Source of the DNA: Cristatella mucedo
Taxonomy: Eukaryota; Bryozoa; Phylactolaemata; Cristatellidae
Direction of reading: 5' to 3'
NCBI GenBank assembly: GCA_009760855.2
Contig: WPIO01000163.1
Location: 637,364-701,363 of the forward strand
DNA length: 64,000 nt
The notes below the pieces were generated by a model, which worked only from the letters and a program-made list of their open reading frames with translations, was not told where the DNA came from and did not search any database. This document shows, piece by piece, positions 23,039-34,400 of the stretch. Position numbers and translations under genes: made by a program. Within the stretch, counting starts at the first letter, position 1, and the number at the start of each line of letters is the position of its first letter.

Positions 23039-23645
23039 GGCGAAACCGCTCTAGCCGTGCCGATGGCACACGCCGCCTGCTCGGACACAGCCATCCTCGG
23101 CACTTCCCTTCTAGTGTGCGGATGTAGGCGAAGCAGCAGCAGCTGTAGCAGCTGCTGTAGCAGCAGGGCAGAGCTCCTGAGCTTTATGACACCGCACTCA
23201 CGAGTCATCTTTTGCTCGATAGCCGTCCCCGGAATGTTGGTGACCTCTTGCTCTTTGAGCAGATGCTACCGTGCGATCACGTCACAATCCGTTACACTTT
23301 CCTTGGGAACGTCACGTAAAACATGTGTACCTGCATTGACTTGCGAAAGCGCACTATTGGCGACTATTCAATCTGTGTGACAACTTGACCTGTAAACAAT
23401 TTAACAATTAAATGGGAATAGTATCCTACTCGAGGTGAAAGCTTGTTCTCTATTTCTTCCAGTGGTTTCTCAGTCACATGGAATTATGAAATAACCATGC
23501 ACGGACTCCTAAAGGCTCCACCAAACGAATATTTGCTAATATTGAATTCATATTGAGCCAGATAGTCACATTAATGCTGTGATAGTAATACGTTAAACGC
23601 ATAAAAGATGCATGCAGTAATGTCAAGACATTCATATACCATAGT
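23039..23645. other. Unassigned sequence with short AGC/TGT trinucleotide run
   Basis: A small cluster of AGCAGC and TGTAGC units lies at 23131-23170. Otherwise there is no gene or repeat that I recognise. Confidence 0.4.
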
Positions 23646-23647
23646 TA

Positions 23648-23648
23648 A

Positions 23649-23722
<74 letters not shown>
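23648..23722. repeat. TA microsatellite
   Basis: Two (TA)n tracts are separated by TAAATAAATA and followed by a short (TTATAG)n run to 23744. Confidence 0.95.
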
Positions 23723-23727
<5 letters not shown>

Positions 23728-23769
23728 TAGTTATAGTTATATCTATAGTTATACCATAACATAGAGAAT

Positions 23770-24820
23770 CATAATATTATTGTTACTCATGCGTTTGTAT
23801 AACACTCTCAGAGAATTTAATCTCTTTCTTGGCACGTTACTTATGCTGTAAATCAAGAATGGTCGAGTGTCTAGTTATAAGCTGCTCAGTTGTAACCAGC
23901 AAAATGCGTTAAGAGGTAACACACACAGAGTAAGCTTGTAAAATATGGTCAGTGGTAACGCACCATCCCTATGCAGCAAATGTAAAGCGCCTAGAAAGAG
24001 GTTGAGTTCTCTGAGGGCGCTTTATCAAGTGCATTGCTATTATGTGCTCGCTGTGTAATTAATAATAGTTATAATAGTAATAGTAATAGTGCATGTATGT
24101 AGGCCGGTAGACCAGCAAGCGGTGATTTACAGAAGTTGATAACGATGTCATAGATGCATGAACCTATATACATGTGGTATCCTTATCTAAACAAGCCCGA
24201 ATATTAGCAACGTTATGCAACTGAAAGTAGGCAGACTTTCCTATCGAACTGATGCGGTCGTGTAATGAAAGGTGACTTTGAAATAGGACACCTAGATTTC
24301 GTTCAGATTTAACAGCAGATATGCTGGCATATACGTTTTGAGTGTTATAATTTCTAATTTCTGAATCACTTAGTTTGCCCATAACTTGTAGGCTGGTTTA
24401 ATCATCATTCAGCTTAAAGAATTTTGCTGCGACCCACGTGTGAATGCCATCAAGACATGCAGCATGATAGTTAAGAGAATTTGACATGCTGGAGGGTCGT
24501 GAGGAATCTAAGCAAAGGTGCAACTGAGTATCATCTGCATAGAAGTGAAAGCCTAGGTTAAGCCTGGCCTTCGCATCGGCAAGAGGGAGAGTATAAACTG
24601 TGAAAAAACGGGACCAAGCACAGACCCCCGACGTACTCCTTAAGTAAGCGGTTCCTCAAATGGTCCTTGTCCGTTCAAATCAGCACTCTGGAGTCTCTCA
24701 CTGAGATGGAACTCGCAGTGCAGTGCCAGTGCCAGCCCACACGCGATTAGAGGAGGAGCTCTAGAACGTGATCGACAGCGAATCAAAAGCTGCCGAGAGA
24801 TTAATTCCACAGCCAGGTTA
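23770..24820 (-). mobile_element. Patchwork of decayed LINE family A pieces
   Basis: A minus-strand 3' end lies at 23795-23960 (CTCTCAGAGAATTTAATCTC then GGCACGTTAC). A short plus-strand 3' tail piece lies at 23965-24045 (GTAAAGCGCCTAGAAAGAGG to GCGCTTTATCAAGTGCATT). From about 24100 to 24820 a minus-strand ORF2 segment is visible (VKSERNLGVLFQSHLSLHDR; plus-strand complement of the YADD region near 24530). The order suggests an old copy broken by later insertion or rearrangement. Confidence 0.75.
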
Positions 24821-25375
24821 GTGCGAAAAAAATTCTACTGATCAATGGTTGCGTTTACTGCTTCAGAAATAACTTCAACAAGATAACCAAAAGTTAGTGT
24901 GCATGCTGGTGGGCAGAATAAGACTCGAGAAATTACTTAAAATGTCTTCAGCTCTCAAATCATTGCATCTGCAGTGGCTCAGGAATGATTGATAGAAATC
25001 TGTCATGCCATTTAATGAAGACGTGTGAGAGCATGCACGTGTCGATGCCCAGGCGTGCAATTTCTAGACTGTGTGAGCGTGTCTATTATTTTAATGGGAA
25101 GAAGACGCGACGAATGTGTAGCCAGTAGCCAACTGGGCATTGCATGACTCCGTTGCGCGAGGAGATCGATTGCTTCAAAAAGTGAAGCGGGAAGTTGTTA
25201 ATTAATAGTACTTAACTCTTACAATGCCCCCCCCCCGACTAGTCGGAGGCATTGTCAGAGGCATCCCAGTTAAAAATCATGCATATATAAAAGATATGTA
25301 ATAATCCAATTAGCCAAGACAGGTGCATTGAACAGGTGGGTATTCACACGGATAACCACTTATTAATTTGCCATG
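24821..25375. other. Unassigned sequence
   Basis: Contains a poly-C run at about 25227-25235; otherwise nothing recognised. Confidence 0.4.
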
Positions 25376-25775
25376 CAACTGGCCTGTTCGCGCCCTCAGG
25401 TCTTGTGTGGACAGTAAATAAGCTGTCCCATTCCTCCGCTTAAAGACAGTTGGCGACAGAAGCTTTAGCTCTGCAGGTCCTAGACTGTGGAACTCGCTTC
25501 CACAATTCTTACGCTACAACTACTCTCCTACTGCCGAATATGGCGCATCCTTTTCAGCGGTCCTGAGCTGCTACTTCTATGCTACTCACTACGTCAACTG
25601 CTCTCCTGACTCTGCTTTGCTTCCCACTTTCTCTTTGTTGCGTGAGACGAAGTCTGTTGGGTACCGAATGCGTACCGAAAGCCGCTTAGGCTGTGAATGC
25701 GCTTAGAAAACTCTCCCGAGTAATACCCACATGGTCTTTATGACTTTGTGGAGTTACAGACAGAGATACATCCTT
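25376..25775 (+). mobile_element. LINE family B 3' fragment
   Basis: Matches the last part of the 28650-31205 element: CTGTTCGCGCCCTCAGGTC, CTCTGCAGGTCCTAGACTGT, CTACTTCTATGCTACTCACT, then the 3' UTR with ACATGGTCTTTATGACTTTG, ending at GAGATACATCC without a long tail. Stops and indels break the frame. Confidence 0.85.
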
Positions 25776-25964
25776 ATCGTTACAGAGGACTCAAAACGCA
25801 GATTGCCCAGCAGAAGCTTTGCTTCTACGCATGAAATTGATTGGCACGTTTTATGTCAGAGCATCAGTGGGGCAAGCAAATGATTAACGTAAGAGACTAT
25901 ACTGTTGGTGGAAAAGTACGTTAATCCGCTGCTGTTAGATACCGTGATGAGTTAGTAGCAATAT

Positions 25965-26081
25965 AATATAATATAATTTATTTGTATAGTGCCCGAAGAG
26001 AACTTAATCTCTATTCGGACGCTTCACATACGCCACGGGGCTCGAGCCTGCGACCTCGGTCAGACCTCGGTCGGAGCGAGC

Positions 26082-26085
<4 letters not shown>
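25965..26085 (-). mobile_element. SINE-B copy, minus strand
   Basis: Read in reverse: a tRNA-like head (plus-strand GGGGCTCGAGCCTGCGACC, the B-box region, and CGAGCACCTTA) joined to a LINE-A-like tail (plus-strand AGTGCCCGAAGAGAACTTAA and TCTCTATTCGGACGCTTCAC). It ends in an A/T-rich tail (ATATAATATAATTTATT on plus). It is the same arrangement as 35040-35175. Confidence 0.75.
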
Positions 26086-26120
<35 letters not shown>

Positions 26121-26173
26121 AACATATATATCAAACATATATATAGATATGTATATATATATATATGTGTGTG

Positions 26174-26208
<35 letters not shown>

Positions 26209-26262
26209 ATGTGTGTGTGTGCGTGTGTATGTGCGTGTGTGTGTGTATGGGTGCGTGCGTGT
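26086..26262. repeat. TA, TG and GTGC microsatellite cluster
   Basis: (TA)n, an ATCAAACATATAT duplication, then (TG)n with ATG interruptions and GCGTGCGTG. It starts exactly at the end of a SINE-B head, so it may have grown from sequence at the insertion edge. Confidence 0.95.
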
Positions 26263-26265
26263 GAA

Positions 26266-27150
26266 CGCCGCGTAACCCTCACTAATTCGGACGCAAGCAC
26301 AACGCCGTGTGCAATGCGCAAGCACCCTATACCAATAGTCTGCATATAATGGCTGATATGATGTTCAAAAGACTCGTTCTCAGGCTGACAGCAGCTCATC
26401 CCTAGTGCTAGGACTCACCGACTGGCAGACCATTACTCCACGAAAGTGACTGCTGTCAGAGCCGTGCCTTATACAATGGCCAAATTGAAATTCAAATAAT
26501 AATTTTGTTAGTACAGTATAATGAATCGTGCTGCTCATAATCCTCGGCCTATCGCGTCTATCTCATAAGCGACTCTCCGTTATTATTCACCCGCCGAGCT
26601 GAGAGTTAGCAATAGCTGTTCATCATTCGCAGCTGTTATTTTGTATAATCGCCGCACGTTGTATTTTCCCCTCTAAAATACACATCCGTCCTCGGACATA
26701 TGATTGCTCATAGACTTGAAGTTCCTTTAACGGCTTCAACTGAGCTTTTAGGCACCGGATGTCATCTGGGCTGCTAATTTGGGCTGGGAGCCATCTCTGT
26801 GCTGGAATGCGGCCGCTCTCAGGAAGCTGGTTTTATCGTTATGCCATCGTCTGCAGCTAGCCGTCAGCAGCAGAGTCGCAGAAGCTTCTAAGCGTACCAT
26901 CTGCATCTTACTATCATCCAGAAGTAGCTGCAGTTAGGCACCGCAATCAAGCTAGTTTTTATCTTTCATCTTGCCTCGTCTAACCGCTAATAGTCAATTT
27001 ACCTAAAGTGACTTCGTTCGACCACACAAAAAAGAAAAGTATAGAACAATAATAATGCACTTGATAACAATGAGAGAGACTCTTTATTGATCATTAATTC
27101 TTGACAGGTGCTTAAAGTTTAAGCTAACCCTCACCATTGGACTCCTTCAA
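26266..27150. other. Unassigned sequence
   Basis: No gene or known repeat recognised. A short AATAATGCACTTGATAACAA near 27050 recalls a LINE A tail in minus orientation but stops at once. Confidence 0.4.
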
Positions 27151-27270
27151 TGTAATGTAATGTATCTCCGTCTGTAACTCCACAAAGTCATAAAGACAAT
27201 GTGGGTGTTACTCAGGAGAGTTTTGTATAGCGCACTCACAGCCTAAGCGGCTTTCGGTACGCATTCAAGA
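27151..27270 (-). mobile_element. LINE family B 3'-UTR fragment, minus strand
   Basis: TAATGTAATGTATCTCCG tail, CACAAAGTCATAAAGA, and the last ORF2 codons (AGCGGCTTTCGGTACGCATT), then truncated. Confidence 0.85.
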
Positions 27271-27479
27271 TTATCTCTCCACAGAAGGGGTTCAAGAATA
27301 ATATTCTTTCTCTCTCATTTTACTCCACCTGGTACCCTTACAAGGTATCACTTTGAAGACTGGAGTTACTCTATTTTTCTCACGAGTCTCTTCGGACGAA
27401 ACGGAGGTAACCGAAATGGGAGGAACTCTGCCCGCGGTACCGCCCCTGGCAGTGTGGGCGTGTCATCGCCATCACGTGG

Positions 27480-28170
27480 ATCTGCAACTCACTGCTTACT
27501 GGCCTACCAGCATGTGTGATCAGGTGATTGCAGCTGGTGCAAAACTCTGCAGCTAGGCTTGTCTGTCGTGAGCGTCACAGTTGTCACATTACTCCACTTC
27601 TCACTGACCTGCACTGGCTACCAGTCAAGCAACGGATTGACTTCAAGGTTTTGTCGCTCACTTTTAGGTCCCTTCATTCTATGGCTCCAGCCTATCTGTC
27701 AGATATACTACTCCATCAGGCCAAGCATCGTGCCACCAGCTTTTCGGAATCCATCAGTCTAGAAATACCTCGTACAAACCTTAAATCGTTTGGAGACCGT
27801 GCATTCAGCTCGTATGCTCCCAAAGCCTGGAACTCCCTCCCGACCTGCGTCAGAACATCCCCTGACCTGAACACATTTAAAAGGAACTTAAAAACACACC
27901 TATTTAGGACAGCATTTAGTGGGTCCCTGTGGTTCGTCCTTGATGTGCTTATGCGTGCTGACACTGTGCATGCTGCCACTAACCACATTTGCATGCTGAC
28001 CCTGTGCATGTCACCCCTAACCATATTATTCATTTTGTTTGTTTTTCAAGCATGATTTTACTTACTATTCAATTGCATATCACTTTGCAGCAAATGTAAA
28101 GCGCCTAGAAAGAGATTAAGTTCTCTGAGGGCGCTTTATCAAGTGCAATATTATTATCATTATTATTATG
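27480..28170 (+). mobile_element. LINE family A, 5'-truncated
   Basis: Begins at CTGCAACTCACTGC, corresponding to the end of RT (DFCNSLLTGLPA). It then carries an almost undamaged C-terminal region (RLVCRERHSCHITPLLTDLH, APKAWNSLPTCVRTSPDLN) with one CpG-type TGA at about 27523. The 3' UTR follows, with a well-preserved stem-loop: AAAGCGCC at 28098-28105 pairs with GGCGCTTT at 28130-28137. The ATT tail ends near 28168. Confidence 0.9.
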
Positions 28171-28172
28171 AG

Positions 28173-28587
28173 CTGTTGCTTCCAGTTGAAGGAGCTCACA
28201 ACTAGTACACCACTAGCTCAGAAGGCAATGCATTAATCTTAAGGAAAATTAAGGCGCAGAAAATGCAAGTGAAATTGTATATACACAATTTAATAGGTTT
28301 TTGTGTCCAAGCACTCAAGAGAACTTGCATTTTCACTATTGGCAGCTGTTGCACCTGGGTCCTTTGTAATAAATAGCCTCAAAAGGCTGATGACTCAGCT
28401 CATAGCACCGTGCAGCTAGTTGCTGGCTGCAAATATATTGAACGAAGAAAAGTTAGCTTTTGTTGGTAATAAGTTACTGTTGATTGCAGCAACCTGCCAA
28501 GAAATGTAAGCCGACCAGCGGCACCATGTAAATAGCTGCCAAAGATGTCTGGATAATGGCGAGGATCGAGGAAGGGGTTACATTTAA
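28173..28587. other. Unassigned sequence
   Basis: No gene or repeat family recognised. Confidence 0.4.
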
Positions 28588-28640
28588 AATAATAATAATA
28601 ATAGTAATAATAGATTTATATAGCGCCCTTGGAGAACTTT
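28588..28640 (-). mobile_element. Minimal LINE A-like 3' tail, minus strand
   Basis: (AAT)n followed by ATAGCGCCCTTGGAGAACTT and TATCTCTT, cut off directly by the start of the LINE B element. Confidence 0.7.
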
Positions 28641-28649
28641 ATCTCTTCT

Positions 28650-31205
28650 GGCTGTCTAAACTTGTTTATAGAGGAGTTTTCAGAGTTCCTCGCTAAAATA
28701 TTTGTGTGTGACAGGCCGTTACTGATTGTAGGAGACTTTAATATTCACGTTGACAACCCTAGCAACAGCCAGGTCCGCTCATTTCTTGACTGTCTGGAGA
28801 ATTTCGGTTTGGCCCAACACGTTAATAATAGCACCCACGTCGGTGGCCACATTCTAGATCTCGTGATCACTAAGGATGTCCTCCCCACTGACATGGACAA
28901 GTTTTTGAAATCTGTTTGTGATGCAGGCCTTCTTGATCTGCATTCAGACTCGACCGGCAGTCTCGATACCCTCACTGATGCGATGAACATGACACTCAGG
29001 AGTGCTCTTGACAAGCAAGCTCCCGTTCGCTCTATCCGTGTTCAAAGTCGTCGAGATTCCTTTCAATTTACAAAAAACTCCTTAAGATGCACCGTGTTAA
29101 GCGCAGGCTGGAACGTCGTTTCAAGAAATCGGGGTCTGAGGCAGACCTAGTCAATTTTAAAGACTTCCTTCGAGTTTACACCCGAAAGCTTAAAAAAGCC
29201 AGGGCTTCTTTTTTCATTAGAAAGCTGAACTCCTGCCAGTCGGACACTAAACAGATTTATAAGACAGTAAACCATTTGCTGGCCAATGCTGTGAGGTCTG
29301 ACTCCCCAGATATTAAGGGCTCAGCCGAAAAGTTTTCAGCCTTCTTTACTGAAAAAATTGTGCACATTCGTGCCTCCATTAAGCCCCCTCCGACCAAAGC
29401 AGTCGCCGTTCCTCAACGTGTGACCTTTCTTACAAGGTTCTCTGATGTTTCTGCCTGTAATGTGGCCGCCTTAATAAGGTCTAGCAAAAAGAGCTCGTCT
29501 CCTGAAGACCCTATACCTTTATCTCTGTGGTCTTCACTTGCAGACCAACTTAGCCGTGCCATAACCAAGATTTTTAGTGCTTCTTTGGGAAAAGGGGTCG
29601 TCCCCAAGTCCTTCAAATCGGCAATCGTTAGACCTATTCTTAAAAAGCCTGGATTAGATAAAGAGGTCCAAGCAAACTATCGTCCAGTTTCCCTTCTTCC
29701 GTTTTTATCAAAGATTCTTGAAAAAATTGTTGCTAAGCAGCTAGTTGAATATATTGAAAATAATGGAATGTCAGAAAAATTTCAATCAGGTTTCAAGAGG
29801 CAGCACTCTACTGAAACTGCTCTCCTCCGTGTTAACAATGACATTCTACGTGGCAACGACGACGGGAATGTCACTGCCTTAGCTCTGCTAGATCCGTCTG
29901 CTGCCTTCGACACCATTGATCACGAAGTTCTGCTTGAACGATTGAGAACAACGATCGGTCTGGAAGACGAAGCACTGGCATGGTTTAAATCCTACTTGTC
30001 TGATCGTGTTCAATCCGTGTCGTGTGGGGGTCAGGTCTCAGACATGAGAAGGGTCACCTGTGGAGTCCCTCAAGGGTCTGTACTTGGTCCCTTGCTGTTC
30101 TCCATTTATACTCAACCTCTGGGAAAAGTGATTAAGGCCCATGGAATAGGATATCACTTCTATGCTGACGATACTCAGTTGTACTTGTCATTTAAACCGT
30201 CGGAATCTGCTGCAGCAACTGAGAAACTGAATGCTTGCCTTGCCGATATTCGATCCTGGATGTCGGAAAACTTCCTGAAATTAAATGACGATAAAAACGA
30301 ACTGCTTCTCATAGGACACCCTAAGCGTGTGGCTGGATTAAAAGGCTTTGCTGTTCTAATAGGTGATGCTATTGTGCGACCTTCACCACGTGCTCGTAAT
30401 CTAGGTGTCGTGTTCGACAGCTGCCTTAATTTTAAAAGCTTCATTCAGAAGACTGCCTCTACAGCTAGCCATCACATCCGATCCCTTTCCAAGATTAGAA
30501 GCTGTCACCCACAGTGGCTTGTAAAAAAATTAACTAGCTCTATAGTTCTGTCTCGGCTTGGTTATTGTAATTCCCTTTTGGCTGGGCTGCCAAAGAAAGC
30601 TATTATGCCACTACAGTGGACTATGAATATGGCTGCAAGGCTGGTCTTCAAGTCCCAGCGGTTTGAGCACGTGTCACCTCTGCTGAAAGAGCTAGGATGG
30701 TTGCCGGTTGAGCAAAGGATACAGTGCAAAGTTCTTACGCTGACCCACAAGGCCCACCACGGCTTGGCTCCTTCATACCTAGCTGGGCTGCTGCATCAGT
30801 TTCAGCCTGTTCGAGCCCTCCGGTCCTGTGTGGACAATGAATTAGCTGTCCCATTCCTCAGCTTAAAGGCAGTTGGCGACAGAAGGTTTAGCTCTGCAGG
30901 TCCTAGACTGTGGAACTCGCTTCCACAATTCTTACGCAACGACATCTACTCTCCAACTGCCGACTATGGCACATCTTTTTCAGCGGTTCTGAACTGCTAC
31001 TTCTATGCTACTCACTACCTCAACTGCTCTCCTGACTCTGCTATGCTTCCCACTTTCTCTTTGTTGCGTGAGACGAAGTCTGTTGGGTACCGAATGCGTA
31101 CCGAAAGCCGCTTAGGCTGTGAGTGCGCTATACAAAACTCTCCTGCGTAACACCCACATGGTCTTTATGACTTTGTGGAGTTACTGACGGAGATACATTC
31201 ATTCA
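28650..31205 (+). mobile_element. LINE family B, best copy: endonuclease remnant plus nearly intact reverse transcriptase ORF
   Basis: 5'-truncated in the APE endonuclease (LLIVGDFNIHVDNPSNS at about 28723). The region that should carry the SDH motif appears deleted. A frameshift in an A-run near 29075 separates this from a 687-codon frame (29087-31150). That frame holds reverse transcriptase with [19 protein letters not shown] (about residue 197), LLDPSAAFDTIDHEVLL (about 266), [15 protein letters not shown] (about 325) and FYADDTQLYLSF (about 358). The C-terminal region has LGWLPVEQRIQCKVLTLTH and SAGPRLWNSLPQFLRN. The 3' UTR ends at about 31205 with GAGATACATTCATTC instead of ATT repeats. 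RT catalytic residues are present, but the element is inactive without its endonuclease. Confidence 0.92.
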
Positions 31206-31319
31206 TCTCTTGCTAGGCACTTTACACGTGTGTACAGGAAGCTTAATAAAATGATCGGTCAGTGGTAATAAGCATACTGTCAACAAGCATAATACGGTTA
31301 TGTAACGTGCACATTGTTT

Positions 31320-31450
31320 TAGCCTAGGAGTAAGGTGCTAGCTCTTCAGTACCCATGTGGTGGGTCCGAGTCAGATTGCCCACAGCAATTGGTGGGGACA
31401 GTGGTTAAGGCTCTTATGACACTATTTCATCAGCAGCACATCAGCAGCAA
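31320..31450 (+). mobile_element. SINE-A copy, diverged
   Basis: tRNA-like head (AGGAGTAAGGTGCTAGCTCT, then GTGGTGGGTCCGAGTCAGAT) followed by a degraded central block and GGTTAAGGCTCTTATGACACT. The B box is poor and the ends are approximate. Confidence 0.5.
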
Positions 31451-31451
31451 G

Positions 31452-31885
31452 TGGGACCTATGTGCAAGTAAAAATTGCCGTTCACTTTAATAATTGCACG
31501 TGCAACTTGACGCATTTATTTTGTTCTCGGACGTGTCGTGGCCCTCGGCTGACTTGCAGTCAAATGTCGGCCACAAATCAAAAAAGGGTCGCCAGCATGG
31601 TGGGGGCTGGGTTCACGGCTTGTTTACTGTTAACACTTTTGGGTCTAAGAAGAAGGGTAATGTGCTTGCACTTCACAAGCAGGGTCTTGGTTTCGATTCC
31701 TACAGATGACAATCATGTAATGTTCTCTGCGAGCGAGGTGATAAAAGCAAAGGCTGCCGTGCTATGCTATATTAATACGGCTCACCTTAATTTTTTACAT
31801 TTAGAAAGTGTGCTCACTGTGCCTAGTTTGGTTCATTCCCACACTTATAATCTCTAAGCAAAAGCTCATCTCATATACGAGCCCC
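31452..31885. other. Unassigned sequence
   Basis: A 131-codon plus frame (31462-31857) shows no recognisable domain and starts at an arbitrary ATG inside repeat-derived surroundings. I do not call it a gene. Confidence 0.35.
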
Positions 31886-31963
31886 TGGATCTTAGCTCAG
31901 TGGTGAGGTGCTTGCTCTTCATGTCTTCAGGGTCTTCCCGTCCTTCAGTGATCTCTCGTTGAT
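31886..31963 (+). mobile_element. SINE-A head fragment
   Basis: GATCTTAGCTCAGTGGTGAG followed by GTGCTTGCTCTTCA, the best match here to a canonical tRNA A box, is cut by the next SINE insertion. Confidence 0.5.
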
Positions 31964-31971
31964 TGACTACT

Positions 31972-32165
31972 AAATAAATAATAATAAATCCTAGCTGATT
32001 AAACAGCCTCTTTTCGTATAGCGACAGAAGAGCCTTTTACGGCTATCACCACCGCTTGCTGTGGCGATACAGGATCGCCCACCGCAGGAATCGTACCCAC
32101 GACCTTGGGACCGAGGTCGTGAAAGCAAGCGCCTTATCTAGTGTGCCATCACGGCTCACCGAAGG
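31972..32165 (-). mobile_element. SINE-A copy with 8-bp target-site duplication, minus strand
   Basis: Full-length SINE-A: minus-strand head ending at CCATCACGGCTC (plus strand), the palindrome CACGACCTTGG-GA-CCGAGGTCGTG, a B box (plus GGAATCGTACCCAC), central hairpin TATCACCACCGCTTGC, and an A/T-rich tail at the left end. TGACTACT at 31964-31971 and 32166-32173 flanks it. About eight bases at the right end (ACCGAAGG) lie between the usual head and the duplication. Confidence 0.88.
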
Positions 32166-32183
32166 TGACTACTGCACTACTGC

Positions 32184-32307
32184 AATGTAATGCATCTCCG
32201 TCTGTAGCTGCACAAAGCCACAAAAACCCAAGTGGGTTCTACGAATGAGAGTTGTGTGTAGCTAACTCACAGCCTGAGTGGTTTTCGGTGTGCATTTGGT
32301 AGCCAAA
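32184..32307 (-). mobile_element. LINE family B 3'-UTR fragment, diverged, minus strand
   Basis: Tail remnant ATGTAATGCATCTCCG, then a diverged version of the B 3' UTR (CACAAAGCCACAAAAACCCA) and last codons. It is followed immediately by the tail of the next B copy. Confidence 0.8.
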
Positions 32308-33550
32308 ATGTAATGTAATGTATCTCCGTCAGCAACTCCACAAAGCCACAAGGACCATGTGGGTGTTACGAAGGAGAGTTTTCTATAGCGCACTCACAGC
32401 CTAAGCGGCTTTCGGTACGCATTCAGTACCCAACAGACTTCGTCTCATGCAACAAAGAGAAAGTGGGAAGCATAGCAGAGTTAGGAGAGCAGTTGAGGTA
32501 GTGAGTAGCATAGAAGTAGCAGTTCAGGACCCCTGAAAAAGATGTGCCATAGTCGTCAGTTGGAGAGTAGATGTCGTTGCAAGACTTCATCTCACGCAAA
32601 AAAGACCGAGTGGAAAGCATAGCAGCATCAGGAGAGCATATAACGTAGTGAGTAGCCTGGAAGTAGCAGCTCGGGAACGCTTCAAAGAATGTGCTGTAGT
32701 CGGCAGCAAAAGAGTAGCTGTGGTTGCGTAAGATTTGCAGAAGAAAGCTCCACAGTCTAGGACCTGCAGAGCTAAAGCTTCTGTCACCAACGGTCTTTAT
32801 GTGGAGGAATGGAACAGCTAATGTATTGTCCATACAGGACCTGAGGGCGCGAAGAGGCTGAAACTGGTGCAGCAGTTCACCTTGGTAAGGAGGAGCCAAG
32901 CCGTGGCGGGCCTTCTGGGTCAGCGTAAGAGCTTTCCTCTCTATGCGTTGCTCAACCGGCATCCATCCTAGCTCTTTTAGCAAAGGAGATACGTAGTCAA
33001 ACCTCTGGGACATTAAAAGTAGCCTTTCAGCCTTATTCATAGCCAGCAGCAGTGACCTAGTTGCTTTATTTGGTAGCCCAGCCAAAAGGGAATTACAATA
33101 ATCAAGCCGAAACAGAACTAAGGAGCTAGTTAATTTTTTTACAAGCCACTGTGGGTGACAGCTTCTAATCTTGGATAGGGATCGGATGTGATGGCTAGCT
33201 GTAGGGGCAGTCTTCTGAATGAAGCTTTTGAAATTGAGGCAGCTGTCAAACACGACACCTAGATTACGAGCACGTGGTGAAGGTCGCACAATAGCATCAC
33301 CTATTAGAACAGCAAAGTCTTTTAATCCAGCCACACGCTTTGGGTGTCCTAAGAGCAGCAGCTCAGTTTTATCGTCATTTATTTTCAAGACATTGTCCGA
33401 CATACAGGATCGAATGTCGGCCAGGCAAGCATTCAGTTTATCAGTTGCTGCAGCAAATTCCGACGGTTTGAATGACAAGCACAGCTGAGTATCGTCAGCA
33501 TAGAAGTGATATCCTATTCCATGGGCCTTAATCACTTTTCCCAGAGGTTG
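32308..33550 (-). mobile_element. LINE family B, chimeric copy with a 370-codon open frame, minus strand
   Basis: Minus-strand frame from 33535 to 32423 begins just before the catalytic YADDTQLCLSF and covers the RT thumb and C-terminal region (CMSDNVLKINDDKTE, LGWMPVEQRIERK). The end is unusual. After a diverged C-terminus (CYFQATHYVICSPDAAML, FLREMKSC, to about 32585) the frame runs straight into a second, much better conserved copy of the same segment (NDIYSPTDDYGTSFSG, CYFYATHYLNCSPNSAML), then 3' UTR and tail at 32308. The joint keeps the frame open. It may be a template-switch chimera or two truncated insertions end to end. Confidence 0.85.
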
Positions 33551-33552
33551 TG

Positions 33553-33893
33553 TACATTACTTTTGCTGCAAAGTGAAATGCAATTGAATGGTAAGTAAAA
33601 TCATGCTTGAAAAACAAACGAAATGAATAATATGGTTAGGGGTGGCATGCACAGGGTCAGCATGCCAATGTGGTTAGTGGTAGCATGCACAGTGTCAGCA
33701 CGCATAAGCACATCAAGGACGAATCACAGGGACCCACTAAATGCAGTCCTAAATAGGTGTGTTTTTAGGTTCCTTTTAAATGTGGTCAGGTCAGGGAATG
33801 TTCTGACACGGGTCGGGAGGGAGTTCCAGGCTTTGGGAGCATACGAACTAAATGCACGGTCTCCAAAGGATTTAAGGTTTGTACGAGGTATAT
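33553..33893 (-). mobile_element. LINE family A 3' fragment lacking its tail, minus strand
   Basis: Starts inside the 3' UTR (TTGCTGCAAAGTGAAATGC) directly against the LINE B copy and runs to the ORF2 C-terminus (minus-strand NLKSFGDRAFSSYAPKAWNS). The missing stem-loop and tail mark a deletion or recombination junction near 33550. Confidence 0.8.
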
Positions 33894-33936
33894 TTGTCTG
33901 ACTGACCTGTTCAATCCAGTTCGTGTGTGGGTCCCG

Positions 33937-34015
33937 GCACACACACGAGACGGGTCACGTGTGGAGCACCTCAAGGGTCCATCCTCTGTCCATTGCTGTT
34001 CTCTGTTTATCACGC
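33937..34015 (+). mobile_element. LINE family B reverse transcriptase splinter
   Basis: Encodes RRVTCGAPQGSILCPLLFSVY, a decayed version of the [14 protein letters not shown] motif. Flanks are unrelated. Confidence 0.65.
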
Positions 34016-34149
34016 AGCAAGCAGTGGTGATACCAGAAAAACGACCTCGACGTATGCAAAAATTAAAGTGCGGTTGTTTCTCCTTAAAATAACTCTTTAC
34101 GATGTCAAAGTCCAGGTGGCCTGCCACATTTTACCTATACTTAGTAGGA

Positions 34150-34400
34150 GTGTCAATCCTTTGGAGACCGTGCATTTAGCTCGTATGCTCCCAAAGCCTA
34201 GAACTCACTTCCGACTTGCATCACGACATCTCCTGACTTGATGGCATTAAAATAATTGCATCTAATTATTACAGCATTTAGTTGGTCCCTGTGACTCAAC
34301 CTTTATGTGCTTAAGTGTGCCAACACTGTGCATTCTGCCACTAACCATGCTTGCATGCTGACCATATGCATATCACCAGTAACCATGTGCCATGCGGTGC
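34150..34400 (+). mobile_element. LINE family A 3' fragment, decayed
   Basis: Carries TTTGGAGACCGTGCATTTAG and CTCGTATGCTCCCAAAGCCT (ORF2 C-terminus), then diverged 3' UTR (GTGCCAACACTGTGCATTCT). It has no stem-loop or tail. Confidence 0.8.
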
